Of a stretch of DNA of 64,000 bases, positions 7,444-18,000 are shown one piece after another (within the stretch, counting starts at the first letter, position 1; each line of letters begins with the position of its first letter). This stretch comes from Chitinophaga agrisoli (lineage in GTDB: Bacteria > Bacteroidota > Bacteroidia > Chitinophagales > Chitinophagaceae), in NCBI RefSeq assembly GCF_008386695.1, contig NZ_VUOC01000004.1:684327-748326 (forward strand). Reading direction: 5' to 3'. The notes under the pieces are model-generated. The model saw nothing but the letters and a program-made list of their open reading frames with translations. It did no database searches and had not been told where the DNA came from. The position numbers and the translations under genes were made by a program.

Positions 7444-9012
7444 TTGTATTTTCACGAATTTGGCTTTGACGACGATCTGCTGGAAGGTATTTATGCCATG
7501 GGCTATGAAACAGCCACCCCAGTACAGGAACAGGTGATACCGCCCATTATTGATGGCCGGGATATTATCGCCTCCGCGCAGACAGGCACCGGTAAAACAG
7601 CCGCTTTCCTCCTCCCGGTACTCCATAACCTGCTTACGCTTCCCCGCGACGAACATAGTATTAATGCCCTGGTAGTCGTGCCTACGCGCGAACTGGCCAT
7701 CCAGATCGCACAGACGCTGGAAGGGATCAGCTATTTCACTAATCTCAGCTCTATTGCCGTATATGGTGGTACGGGCGGCGAATCCTTCGCTATGGAAAAG
7801 AAGGCGCTGTCCAAAGGTGTGGACATTGTGATCTGCACCCCCGGGCGCATGATCGCCCACCTGAACATGGGCTATGTGAACCTGAAGAAGCTGAAATACC
7901 TGGTGCTGGATGAAGCAGACCGCATGCTGGACATGGGTTTTTTTGACGATATCATCAAGATCATCTCCTTCCTGCCCAAGGAAAGACAGAACCTGATGTT
8001 CTCCGCCACCATGCCGCCCAAGATAAAACAGCTGGCACTGAAGATACTGGTAGACCCGGTGAACGTATCCATTGCGCTGGGCAAGGCGCCGGAGAAGATA
8101 GCCCAGGAAGTCTTTATTGTACACGAACAACAGAAGATACCGCTGATCAAACAAGTGCTTTCGCACAAACAGTTTGACAGCACCATCATCTTCTGCTCCA
8201 GCAAGCATAATGTGAAAGAGCTGTATGCGGAATTGAAGCGCGCGAACTTCTCTATAGAGCTTATCCACTCCGATCTGGAGCAGGAGAAACGCGAACAGGC
8301 CCTATTAGACTTTAAGAACAAGAAGCTTAAGATGCTGGTAGCTACCGACATCCTGAGCCGCGGTATAGATATCGAGGATATTGATCTGGTGATCAATTAC
8401 GACGTGCCCAAGGATGCGGAGGATTATATTCACCGTATTGGGCGTACTGCCCGCGCGGCGTCTGAAGGTACTGCCTATACGTTTGTGAGCGGTAAAGAAA
8501 TGGGCCGTTTTGCTCGTATAGAAAGAACGTTGGGCCGCCCGGTACCGCGGGGTGTGATCCCTGAAGACCTGGGCCCCGCACCTGTTGAACGGCCCCGCGG
8601 TGAAGGCGGTGGCGGCAGAAGGCAGGATGGCGGCAGACGATCTGACGGGGGCCGGAAGGGCGGCGGTAAAGGCGGTAACAGGAATGGCAGGTCTAATGGT
8701 AATGGTAATGGCGGAAGAAGACCGGAGGGTGAAGGAAGGCCACGCCAGGATGGACAACGCCGTGAAGGCAGACCGGAAGGCGAAGGAAGGCCACCGAGGC
8801 AGGATGGACAGCAAAGGGAAGGCAGACCGGAAGGCGAAGGAAGGCCGGAGGGCGAAGGAAGGCCACCGAGGCAGGATGGACAGCAAAGGGAAGGCGGCGG
8901 TCATCGCAAGCCGCGTAATGGTAAGCGGAAGCCCCCGCAGGAGCGTAATGCTTCTGGTAATGGAGAGGCCGGCAGGGCTGCCAGTGAAGAGCAGCAAGCA
9001 GGAAATCATTGA
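7444..9012 (+). CDS. DEAD-box ATP-dependent RNA helicase (RhlE-like)
   Basis: A 522-aa RNA helicase that unwinds RNA duplexes with ATP in ribosome assembly, mRNA decay or cold adaptation. All motifs are present: an aromatic residue upstream and Q motif (TATPVQEQ), I (AQTGTGKT), Ia (PTRELA), Ib (TPGR), II (DEAD), III (SAT), IV (IIFCSS), V (ATDILSRGID) and VI (HRIGRTAR). From about residue 385 the tail is a Gly/Arg/Glu/Pro/Gln low-complexity RNA-binding region with GRPEGEGRP-type repeats. The start is a TTG at 7444. A stop at 7429 leaves no ATG upstream, and the next in-frame ATG (7498) would remove the conserved N-terminal FGFDD segment. Shadow frames in the tail are artefacts of GC-rich repeats. 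Confidence 0.93.
   Translation: MYFHEFGFDDDLLEGIYAMGYETATPVQEQVIPPIIDGRDIIASAQTGTGKTAAFLLPVLHNLLTLPRDEHSINALVVVPTRELAIQIAQTLEGISYFTNLSSIAVYGGTGGESFAMEKKALSKGVDIVICTPGRMIAHLNMGYVNLKKLKYLVLDEADRMLDMGFFDDIIKIISFLPKERQNLMFSATMPPKIKQLALKILVDPVNVSIALGKAPEKIAQEVFIVHEQQKIPLIKQVLSHKQFDSTIIFCSSKHNVKELYAELKRANFSIELIHSDLEQEKREQALLDFKNKKLKMLVATDILSRGIDIEDIDLVINYDVPKDAEDYIHRIGRTARAASEGTAYTFVSGKEMGRFARIERTLGRPVPRGVIPEDLGPAPVERPRGEGGGGRRQDGGRRSDGGRKGGGKGGNRNGRSNGNGNGGRRPEGEGRPRQDGQRREGRPEGEGRPPRQDGQQREGRPEGEGRPEGEGRPPRQDGQQREGGGHRKPRNGKRKPPQERNASGNGEAGRAASEEQQAGNH
8779..8895 (+). repeat. Exact 45-bp repeat inside helicase tail (72-bp offset)
   Basis: The 45 bases at 8779-8823 recur unchanged at 8851-8895, a 72-bp (24-codon) offset, with shorter copies of GAAGGCGAAGGAAGGCC around them. 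The identity at synonymous positions points to recent duplication. Slippage would change tail length without breaking the frame. Confidence 0.85.
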
Positions 9013-9147
9013 TGAATGGGCGGCAGGTGCAGATCTGCCGCTTTATATTTGTGAGAGCGGGAAGATTTGTGAGGGGGGTGAAGCAGGCCGGCTGTCAATG
9101 AGTTGTTAATAAGCGAGTGAAGGGATCGAGGGGATGTAAGGCGAAAG

Positions 9148-9179
9148 AATGGGCCACATCTCCACGAGACTGGCCCATT
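9148..9179. terminator. Terminator hairpin between convergent genes
   Basis: AATGGGCCA (9148-9156) pairs perfectly with TGGCCCATT (9171-9179) around a 14-base loop. It serves the helicase from the left and the toxin operon from the right. The surrounding spacer 9013-9280 holds nothing else I can support. Confidence 0.7.
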
Positions 9180-9280
9180 ATATTTCTACAGTTTATCGTT
9201 ATTTCCTGGTAAACAATGATGTAGTAGTTACGACAGTTTGTCTGCCCTACTTAAACAGCAACTAAATCAGCACAAGCGTG

Positions 9281-9520
9281 TTAGCCTATATATTCATTCA
9301 GAACGTTTATTAAAGCAGCCCGCAAATCCTCCCCATCACTCCTAATTATCTCTCTTCCCTTGTTTGGAAATGATATAAATACTGTATATTGATTCCTAGT
9401 TCTCTCTCCATCAAATTTAATTGCTGCAACATCTCCATTTGCTTTAACCAAATCGAAACATTCGATCAGCTTTTCAATAGTAATGTCTTTTTGCGCTAGT
9501 ATATTCTTAATTTCTTCCAT
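9281..9520 (-). CDS. Candidate immunity protein for the RHS-Doc toxin
   Basis: A 79-aa acidic cytoplasmic protein starting 5 bases after the stop of the RHS toxin gene. This is the classic position of a polymorphic-toxin immunity gene, where the product binds and blocks the toxin in the producing cell. It begins MEEIKNILAQKDITIEK and has predicted alpha-beta-alpha content. I see neither the [S/T]xxxE[G/N] inhibitory motif of Fic antitoxins nor the N-terminal DNA-binding domain of Phd, so it is not an evident relative of known Doc/Fic antitoxins. Its role is inferred from position and size only. It is the last gene of the operon, before a terminator. Confidence 0.65.
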   Translation of the reverse strand: MEEIKNILAQKDITIEKLIECFDLVKANGDVAAIKFDGERTRNQYTVFISFPNKGREIIRSDGEDLRAALINVLNEYIG

Positions 9521-9525
9521 ACTTT

Positions 9526-12500
9526 TTATTTTACTAAGATACTTGCAATTTGTGACACATCTGTAATATTCCCCTCCGCCACCTGAGTCGCAACATTTAG
9601 CATATCAAGCTCACCAATTGTTGACAATCCATGCTGTTTTGCGAATAATTTGAAAGCAAAAACAGCCGTTCTCTTATTCCCATTTTCAAACATGTGACCA
9701 TGAGAGATAGACCTGAAAATAGCGGCCCCCTGTTCTGCGGGAGTTTCATAATACATTGCTGTATGAATTGCGGTTGAAAGATCTCCGTTGTAAAATCTTC
9801 CTGCTCCTTCAGTAGTTTTGTTAAAGGAAATTACCTCAGTAGCAAATTCCGTAGCATCAAAACTGGCCTCAGCCCCTAGTCTCCCCATAAACGTTACACC
9901 TAAATATGTTGCGCCCTGGAGTACCTTATATGTAGCAAACTCCCATGATGCTGCTTCAAGCGTTGATTTTACTACTAAAAAGCTCTGCCCTTCCGCCGTT
10001 TCAAAAGTCTTTCTGATCCTCTCCTTCTCCAGGTACCGCCACCTGTACATATCCTGGCAGCCCACGCAGGGATCCTGCGCTGATATTGTAGGTGTTTTCT
10101 GGATATCTGCCGAAATATCGGTTAGTGGCGGTGGCGCCTGCGTTTCCAGTGGTTTAAGATCCGGTGGGCGTAAGTTGTCGCGCCCAGATTGGCTCGTAGG
10201 GCTTTTTTGAGGATTTATCTTTGCAAGCTCCCTCGACAAATCATTTTTGTCTAAATCAAGAAAACCTTGTGTAACGAAATGCAAATTCAACAATTCACCA
10301 CCACTATTGACTACTTCTCCCGGGAGACGCTGCCCAACGTATTCATAGGGTTTTGAGGTGTATGTGAAAGCTATTTCTTCCTCTGTATTACCTCCAAACA
10401 GCCTTTTAAAGAACCTTGTAAACCAGTTGCCACCATCGCCAGGATCATTTCCCAACGGGTCGGTAAATCCAACAGGATTATTAAAATTACTATTATAGGG
10501 GGAGATACCTGCATATTTTCCGGCTGCCGGATCTACTTGCCACCACCTGCCGGTCTGCGGATCCAGATTGCGGTACATGGCGTCATATACTTCCAGATCA
10601 AAATCACCGATCTTCTCTATGCCATTATACAGGTAATCATTCTGCAAACGGTTTAAGGCCATACTACTTAGACCCCTGATCTGCAGGCCAAATGGATAAT
10701 AGGAGTCTTCCTGCAACAGATGTCCGGTAGTATGTTTCACTACCAGGTCATCGAAATAAACATCTGTTGGGCTCTCATTGCTGACATATACATACAGATA
10801 TCCGTTTTTATTGATATTCATGCTGGCAGCCAGGGGCGCCACAGCATCCGGCTGACTTACCCTTACTACCCCACCGTTCACCATTTTGAAATTATCATCA
10901 AACAGCACGTAGTTAAGATAAGCCTTGGGGACTGTTGATGGAGGATTACCGTCCTGTGTGTTATCAACATAGGTGTTAAAGTCCTCCTTATTTAAGATCA
11001 GGCCGTTTGAATTGCTCTGTAATATGTTATTTTTTCCGTTTGGAATAACGCTGGCAGGCCCTAACAATAAATTTATCAGCTGGCCAACGATCAGGTCTGC
11101 CGGTTGATCCGGGGTATTGTTACTGGCAGCATTTACCGGATAGTAAGACATAACGCCCATTTCCACCTGGTCACCAGCCATCACTTTCAGCACTTTGGCT
11201 GTCCCAATCTTCCTGTCGGCATCATTGCCATTGAGGCGGATAAACTTACGGTTAGTGGTGCCATTGTAATCGTAAAATTTATTGCCAACGGGTATGGGGT
11301 CCACATTTTTTGGGAAGGTAAACATTTCACGTTCAGGTGCAATTGGCTGCGGTTGCGGATTGTCTTCATGTGTAGCCTTATAGTAAACAATGTTGCTTTC
11401 TTCCGTGATAACAGTTCTTGTATTGCCCAGATGATCTGAAATAAAATAGTCATATACGAGGGCGCCATTACTATTCCGCCTTACCCTTCCTTCTGGCTGG
11501 GGGAATAACATTAGCACGTCGTCTTTATATACAAACCCGTTGATATAGGTGTATGTGATCGTGTTGGTACCATCTTTCACAATCTTCTGCAACTTCTTAC
11601 CGGTGGCATCGTATACGAAGGTTATGTTCTTATTGGGATCACTATCTATACTGATCTTCTCCGGTTTATCCAGCAGGTAACTATACGTTACCGTAATTCC
11701 TTTATTTTTATCCTTTATCAGGTTGCCGTTTACGTCATAACTGTAATCATCTGTTCCAGTACGGCCGCTATAGTTCTTAAAGTCGCCCTGCTGCTTATTC
11801 CCCTGTAAATCTGTTACGCCATCTAGCCGGTTACTCCATTCTCCGTTCTCGTAGTTATATGTCATATCGTCTATGCCAGACTTCACATTTCCCAGCAGCA
11901 TGCCATCCTGTTTCATCTGCTTGATATTGCCATTTTCGTCATACGATGGTATGCTCACCTTGTAATCCACGAGATCGTTTGTCCAGGCACTTCCGCTATT
12001 TTGTGTATAATCTGCTTTGGTAAGGCGGCCTATGTTATCAAAATCATATCCATAGGCATGGTATTCATCTGGATTACCTTTTCTTCTCCAGGTCACGCCG
12101 GATGTATTACCGTCCAGACGCGGCATGGCAAAACCATTGTCATAGAACAGTTCCATACCAAAATAGTGGGAGGTATTCTTATCCCTTGCATATTCTGAAT
12201 TGATCCCCTTTAGCTGTCCCTGGAGGTCATAATCATAGTTCAGGGTTTCCAGCGCGCCTAATTTTCTGGTCTTTATCCGCCCAGCCTCATCGTAGGTGAA
12301 TTCAGACACGACTTTGGTCTGTGGTGTGGAGCCATTGTACAGTGTGTGATACACCTTCGAAAGCCATCCTGAGGCTGTATATTCGTAACGCAGCTGTACA
12401 GGGGTTTCAGGGTTGGCAGTACTCCTGGGGTTTTTGTGCATCAAATAAGAAGAAAGCACTTTCCCGGAGAAGTTATACTGGGTGGTCATAATATCAGTTC

Positions 12501-15000
12501 CACCGCTTATATTCTCACTTTGCGCCTGTATGGCCCTACCCTGATCATCATAAAATACAGTCTGGGACAGCCATTGATCTTTCCCAACGACCTTCACCTT
12601 TACACCGGTCACCTGCCCTGTGGGGTTACTGGCAGGCGTAACCGGCATTGGATACAGGTTGCTACCCGCGTTGACATTAAAGGCGGTATTGAATTTTTTA
12701 GCGCCGGGCCAATCATAGTTGTCATAATAACTTATCACCAACGGCTCAAAACCCGTAATAGATGGGAGGGGGTTATTAGCGATGATCGTCTCCACTGTTC
12801 CGGTAGCGGATGGATTTACCTGTGCATCGAACGTTCCGTTTGTACCACTATCAAAACCCGGGAGAAAACTAACACTGTTCGTTGCCTGATAGGTTGTACT
12901 TGCCGGCGTATTTTCATCAACGAATAAGTCAATAGGCGGTGGATTGGTATAGCTTATACTGGCGGAAGGCTGCTCTGTATTCATAAGCGCCTGCAGGCTT
13001 TCCCTGGTGGCGCTGACATTTTTGTATAACGCCGCCATAATACGGCGATCCTGGCCATCATACAGGCAGAGCATCCACTCTCCCAGCCCTCTGCCACGCA
13101 GTACAGGATCCTGTGTAAATACCAGCCGGTCCCGCACGTCGTACACCATATATACCGGCCCTGCCTGACCGGGTGTTTCCGCGATAATTATCCGGCCCTT
13201 TTCGTCATACACATATTTAGACCCCAACTCTTTCAGCACGTTGGAAGCGGCCGTTGATGCGGCAAAGTTCCAGACATTGGAAGTAGTGCAATATTTGATT
13301 GCCAATGGAGGAAGCACATAACGGAGATTTCCTATTACATCATATACAAAATAAGTCCGGAGCCCATCTCCTTCCCTATCGGCGTTCAGCTGCGCAGATT
13401 TCATCACAACTCTTCCGTCTTTATCGGAGAATTCATATATCCTGGCGCCCTGCGCGTCTGACGTTACGTTAACCTTCAGTGTTCCCGTCTGATAGACGCC
13501 ACTGCTAGCGGGCATGTCTGTAACATTATCCCCTATTGACCATATACGTACGTTGTCATAGTCATAGTTCATCCTTATGGTTTGCCGTTGCCCTGCGCCA
13601 TTACCAGCATAGCTTCTCCCGGGTATAGCAGTCTTCGCTGTCCTACTGATCGGAGAAGGTTCCAATTCATCTACGGCATAATAATAATCCTCCTGACCGC
13701 CGGTTAAGGTATTGAAGAACAACGGCTGCTGTGTAGCGGCATCGGTACGGAGCTTACCTGCGTTATTTGCATCTGTAGGGGCTATGTACGGCAGATAGGA
13801 CAACGTCTTCCGGCCAAACTGGTCGTACGTGCCAACGGCTGCAATATCCTTACCTGAAATATTTGCTTTGTACTGGATACGTTGCACCGGCCGGCCGAGC
13901 CCATCCAGGTAGGTAGTGCTTTTCTCAAAATCCTGCACGGGGGTAAGATTTGCTATTTGTGCGGGATCTGTTATACCAGGCTTACATATAACCGTACTGG
14001 ATACTGTATTGAGATCATCTGATGTTATACTGCCATAGGCAGGAATTGTAAATTTGGGCGCAGTAGCCGTTATGGTACTGACGGCGGGCTTATTAAGCAC
14101 TTCATTTTTTGTCAGAACCTGCAGGGTATTGGACGCGCCTGTTTCCGTACCGGAAGTTACTTTTCTCCTGTAATAGGTTGTTTTGCTGACTGTGCCTGGC
14201 TGATAAGCTGCAGCCGTAGCCCCGCTGATAGCGCTCCAGGATATCTCGTCTGCAGATGATTCCCATTGATAGCTGTAGGCGCCTGTGCCGCCGCTGGCAG
14301 CGGTTACAGATAACAATTGTGAAGGGGAAGTATTGGATGTAATGATCTGTGAAGGAGAGATCCGGCCTGATTGTAAACCGGCAACGTCTCCCATGGTAAT
14401 TACATTGGAGTAGGCGAACAACGGACCATTTGCATCTATTGCTTTTCTTCTCAGATATATTTTACCTTTTAAAAAGTTACTACCACCGCCATTTATTGTG
14501 GTGGCGCCTGCCACCTCGGACCAGTTGGTTCCATCAAAAGATTCCTCCCATTGGTATTGATAAGTACCACTTCCTCCGGTTGGAGTTACCGTATTAACCA
14601 CCGTACTATAAGGGAAGTACTCATTCTGCTTATATTGCGTTGTGACAGCAATGGAGCCGCCGGCTACAGCCGGGTAGACATGTACCGTCCAACATTTTAG
14701 CACCTGCACACCGTTTTGCGTATAGGTAACCCGGACTTCACTCGAATATCCGGCGCTGGTCCATTTTACGCCCGTATATCTACCATCGGGCCGCTGGTCA
14801 ACAAGCACTCCATTTCCACTAACCACGCTCCAGAAGGCGTTCGTATAGGAACCTACAGAATAAATATCAAATCCGGTAGTTAATCCAACATAAGCAGCTG
14901 CGGGATATACCTCACACTGGGCAAACAACCTGGCGGTAGTAATTAGCTGAAGCAGGAACACCAGCGATCCTATCAACAGGGTACGATAAATATTTCTCAT
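9526..15000 (-). CDS. RHS polymorphic toxin with C-terminal Doc/Fic domain
   Basis: An 1824-aa secreted RHS/YD-repeat protein. A signal peptide (ending LFAQ, about residue 28) is followed by Ig/PKD-like modules (YQWEESFDGTNW, YQWESSADEISW), a DUF6443 region (about 345-480, with TTYLDGLGRPVQ) and many YD repeats that should form a toxin-encasing shell. The RHS core ends at NPVGFTDPLG (about residue 1514), the usual self-cleavage boundary. The variable C-terminus ends in a Doc/Fic fold with HMFENGNKR at residues 1769-1777, matching HxFxxxNKR of Doc. Doc phosphorylates EF-Tu, while other Fic enzymes AMPylate proteins; which chemistry applies here is unproven. It is third in a minus-strand operon and is followed by the presumed immunity gene. 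Confidence 0.9.
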   Translation of the reverse strand: MRNIYRTLLIGSLVFLLQLITTARLFAQCEVYPAAAYVGLTTGFDIYSVGSYTNAFWSVVSGNGVLVDQRPDGRYTGVKWTSAGYSSEVRVTYTQNGVQVLKCWTVHVYPAVAGGSIAVTTQYKQNEYFPYSTVVNTVTPTGGSGTYQYQWEESFDGTNWSEVAGATTINGGGSNFLKGKIYLRRKAIDANGPLFAYSNVITMGDVAGLQSGRISPSQIITSNTSPSQLLSVTAASGGTGAYSYQWESSADEISWSAISGATAAAYQPGTVSKTTYYRRKVTSGTETGASNTLQVLTKNEVLNKPAVSTITATAPKFTIPAYGSITSDDLNTVSSTVICKPGITDPAQIANLTPVQDFEKSTTYLDGLGRPVQRIQYKANISGKDIAAVGTYDQFGRKTLSYLPYIAPTDANNAGKLRTDAATQQPLFFNTLTGGQEDYYYAVDELEPSPISRTAKTAIPGRSYAGNGAGQRQTIRMNYDYDNVRIWSIGDNVTDMPASSGVYQTGTLKVNVTSDAQGARIYEFSDKDGRVVMKSAQLNADREGDGLRTYFVYDVIGNLRYVLPPLAIKYCTTSNVWNFAASTAASNVLKELGSKYVYDEKGRIIIAETPGQAGPVYMVYDVRDRLVFTQDPVLRGRGLGEWMLCLYDGQDRRIMAALYKNVSATRESLQALMNTEQPSASISYTNPPPIDLFVDENTPASTTYQATNSVSFLPGFDSGTNGTFDAQVNPSATGTVETIIANNPLPSITGFEPLVISYYDNYDWPGAKKFNTAFNVNAGSNLYPMPVTPASNPTGQVTGVKVKVVGKDQWLSQTVFYDDQGRAIQAQSENISGGTDIMTTQYNFSGKVLSSYLMHKNPRSTANPETPVQLRYEYTASGWLSKVYHTLYNGSTPQTKVVSEFTYDEAGRIKTRKLGALETLNYDYDLQGQLKGINSEYARDKNTSHYFGMELFYDNGFAMPRLDGNTSGVTWRRKGNPDEYHAYGYDFDNIGRLTKADYTQNSGSAWTNDLVDYKVSIPSYDENGNIKQMKQDGMLLGNVKSGIDDMTYNYENGEWSNRLDGVTDLQGNKQQGDFKNYSGRTGTDDYSYDVNGNLIKDKNKGITVTYSYLLDKPEKISIDSDPNKNITFVYDATGKKLQKIVKDGTNTITYTYINGFVYKDDVLMLFPQPEGRVRRNSNGALVYDYFISDHLGNTRTVITEESNIVYYKATHEDNPQPQPIAPEREMFTFPKNVDPIPVGNKFYDYNGTTNRKFIRLNGNDADRKIGTAKVLKVMAGDQVEMGVMSYYPVNAASNNTPDQPADLIVGQLINLLLGPASVIPNGKNNILQSNSNGLILNKEDFNTYVDNTQDGNPPSTVPKAYLNYVLFDDNFKMVNGGVVRVSQPDAVAPLAASMNINKNGYLYVYVSNESPTDVYFDDLVVKHTTGHLLQEDSYYPFGLQIRGLSSMALNRLQNDYLYNGIEKIGDFDLEVYDAMYRNLDPQTGRWWQVDPAAGKYAGISPYNSNFNNPVGFTDPLGNDPGDGGNWFTRFFKRLFGGNTEEEIAFTYTSKPYEYVGQRLPGEVVNSGGELLNLHFVTQGFLDLDKNDLSRELAKINPQKSPTSQSGRDNLRPPDLKPLETQAPPPLTDISADIQKTPTISAQDPCVGCQDMYRWRYLEKERIRKTFETAEGQSFLVVKSTLEAASWEFATYKVLQGATYLGVTFMGRLGAEASFDATEFATEVISFNKTTEGAGRFYNGDLSTAIHTAMYYETPAEQGAAIFRSISHGHMFENGNKRTAVFAFKLFAKQHGLSTIGELDMLNVATQVAEGNITDVSQIASILVK

Positions 15001-15018
15001 ATAATTGATCTCAAGAGG

Positions 15019-18000
15019 TTATTGTTGATACTTGTATTCATGAGCAGCTATGATATTGCGTTGCCTGTCCCTCACATATTTCAGTTTCCCAAGGTTATCA
15101 TACTCATAATACGTTGTGATATTGTCGTTACCTGTTTGAGTGGAGACAGTGAGCCAATCGTTAAATGTTTGTGTGGTCATGCTGGCATCCTTTGGCGCTA
15201 ATCTGAGCTCGTCAATATAGCCGGTACCATTCACCGAAACGGAGGTAGCGCCGGATATGTTGATACGTTTTAAGGTCCAGCCGCCAACCGTAGGCCCGGT
15301 TTGTTCAGACTTTTTCGTCCCCCCGGTGACCGTGACTGTTCCACCTTTACTCCAGAAGGAGATTGTTAATTCAACGGCGGCAGTCAATCCGGTTTTAACT
15401 ATAGACGTTACCTGCGAGAGATTAATTGCCTTTTGTCCGGTTGGCGCCGTAGCATCAGCAATTATTGGCGTTGCGCCCGCTACAGGTGTTATTGTCCAAT
15501 TTCCCTTGGCATTGTCTTCAAAACTACTGTAAGCCACTACACTCGAACCAGCATTGAGCACTTTAGCAATGACCAGTTGTCCATTGTCGTCATAAATATT
15601 ACTTTCCAGCCGCCCCTTGTTTGCTGTTTGTATTATGCGCCCCGCGTTATCGTAGGTATAGGTTTCCTGCAGTCTAAACAATCCTGTATTCCTGTTGAGT
15701 TTTGTGGGATCAAAAGACCCTATTACACTTTCTGATACGGGCGTGGCACTAGTCAGCTTATAGCCTTTAACCGGTCTCAGATCGCCGTTGGGAATAGCCT
15801 GCAAATCTGACACTTCAGCGTCCAGCAATCTGGGCTCAACACCATCTTTAAGCAGCCATGTTTCGATGGCCAGCGCCTGGCCGATCATATTTTTATCTTT
15901 TAGCTGCGTTAATACACCGGTAATGTTATAGTCGTAAGGATAATAGGTCCTTTCCTCGATGGTTTCACCCAGACTGTTTGTTGTTGTTTTCTTCTTAATA
16001 TCATGATAGACCGGATCATAGGTATAGTCTGTACGATCCATCATGTAATCATTGGCATTGCTATAGCTTTTCTGTATGGTAAAGTCGAGCTCCATGCGGC
16101 CTATTAATGGATAATAGTATTCTGAGTCAAACCAGATCTTATCGATGTTGGCCAGATAATAGTCTGCAGGACACAACAAGATCCTTGAAGCGGTATATTT
16201 TAATGACTGGCAGTCGCTTGTTTTATATTCAGCCACATGATAGGAATACTTATTGTATGCCTCTGAGACCGGCTGGCCGGCCTGATTGTAAACAACCGTA
16301 CGTTTTAACAATCCATAGGCCCAGGGGAAATAGCGTTGTCTGGCTGAATAAGGCGGTTTAAAATCCGGGACTGGTATTGCAAAGTCCTTGTCAGAGGTAT
16401 ATTCATATACTGTTTTCCCAATATTATCCGCTGCCGTGCCTTTGTATACTTCCACCCTGGAATAGAGAAATGGCAGCGGGTTCTGATTTTTGGGATGATG
16501 GCTATAAAAGTTGCTTGTTACGATCTCTTTTGTAGTGGTGCCGGAGAAAAAGAACTGTTTCACAATGAACAGCACCGCGGCAACGAAGACCTCTGTGGCC
16601 ACATTGAAGGCTATCGCATCTTTTGGTTTTAACACGATCCTGTTATTGCGAAGATATGACGTCATAAAATCCTCCGTTACGGCGCGGGCAAGCGTCATAC
16701 TTGGGTATGCAGCGTAGTAGCTTCCGCTGCCGGGGACTACCATATAGGTGCGCGACTCCCCCTGGTTCACCGGCGCCTCGTATCCCCAACCGGAGGATTT
16801 GCCGACTTCGTCCACATACCGGTATTCGTTCACTATATTTTTTGCAGGATCAATTTTATCGAACTGAGTGACCTTTTTTACCCGGATTCCTCCCATTGCA
16901 ACATTCGCATTGTTGCTAAGTGCGGTGTTACCCTCATATTCATATTCCAATGTTCCGCCCGTAGGGTATTTGACCGACTTTAATGATCCATTTACGGCTG
17001 TTAAAATATTTACTACCCTGAAACGGCTGGCATACAGGTTTTGGAGGTTTTTGTAAATATCCAGGTTATTGTCATAGGGGTAGGTAACGGCGGGATTATA
17101 GTAGCCCCAGTAATCCTGCGACGCGGCGTTGCGGGGAGGCACCCAACCCAAAAGACCACCGGATGCGCCGATATTGTAGGAGAACACGTATGGCTGATCA
17201 ACGGCGTTGGACCGTCCCGTTTTCTGCAGAGAAAGTAGACATAGACGCGCGTTGCCCACCTCATCTGCAGGAAAACTATAGTTGAATGCCCGCAGGGCTG
17301 CTTTTGAGAAATATTGATAGGTGAATAGGAACCCTTCGTTTTCTGTAGTGCCGTTTTTGATCGTGATCTGTTTTAAGGCCTTGTCTCCGGGTAAGTCCAC
17401 TCTCTCCGTATCAAAATATTTAAATACCACCGTTGTGTTGTTTGGCAAGTTAATAGCAGTAATCCTCTTGACAGTGCCGCTGAATCTGGACTGAAACCAT
17501 TGTGTTGTTTCCTTATAATCACCATCACCTATGTCTTCCGTTGCATTCACAGCGGACTGGCTTGCCATGTAAGCCAGGTCGTAGGCTTCGTAACTGAATG
17601 TGATCTTTTTACCGGTCAGCGGGTTCACTATCTCTGACAGATACCAATCCGTTACGATTGCATAATTATTGACATTATAATTTGTACGGCTTAAATAATA
17701 GGATTTATTGGCTATTACCGGATCCGTAAAGAACTGTTGGGGCGGCGCACTCTCATAGGAGATGATCTTACTTAGATTTTTGTCGGCGAAAACAAATTGA
17801 ATCCCTGAGGGTGTTGTGATAATGAACTTACTGATACGGGTAATGATCCTGGCGGCGGACATATCCTCCTCCACTTTTTCGAATTTCAGATTTGTTTCCT
17901 TTAAGGACCTGATAGTCCCGTCGCTGCCGATTACAAAACGTCCCTGTTCGCCTTCGAACCGGAAATTGAACACATCCTGTTCCCTGTCTGCGATTGTTTG

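Noticed and set aside
8779-8895. Possible CRISPR-like repeats
   Set aside because: The repeats are in frame within the helicase tail, have no unique equal-length spacers, and no cas gene is present.
8305-9109. Long frames on both strands across the helicase tail
   Set aside because: The tail is GC-rich repeat sequence that opens all frames; only the frame continuing the helicase motifs is supported.
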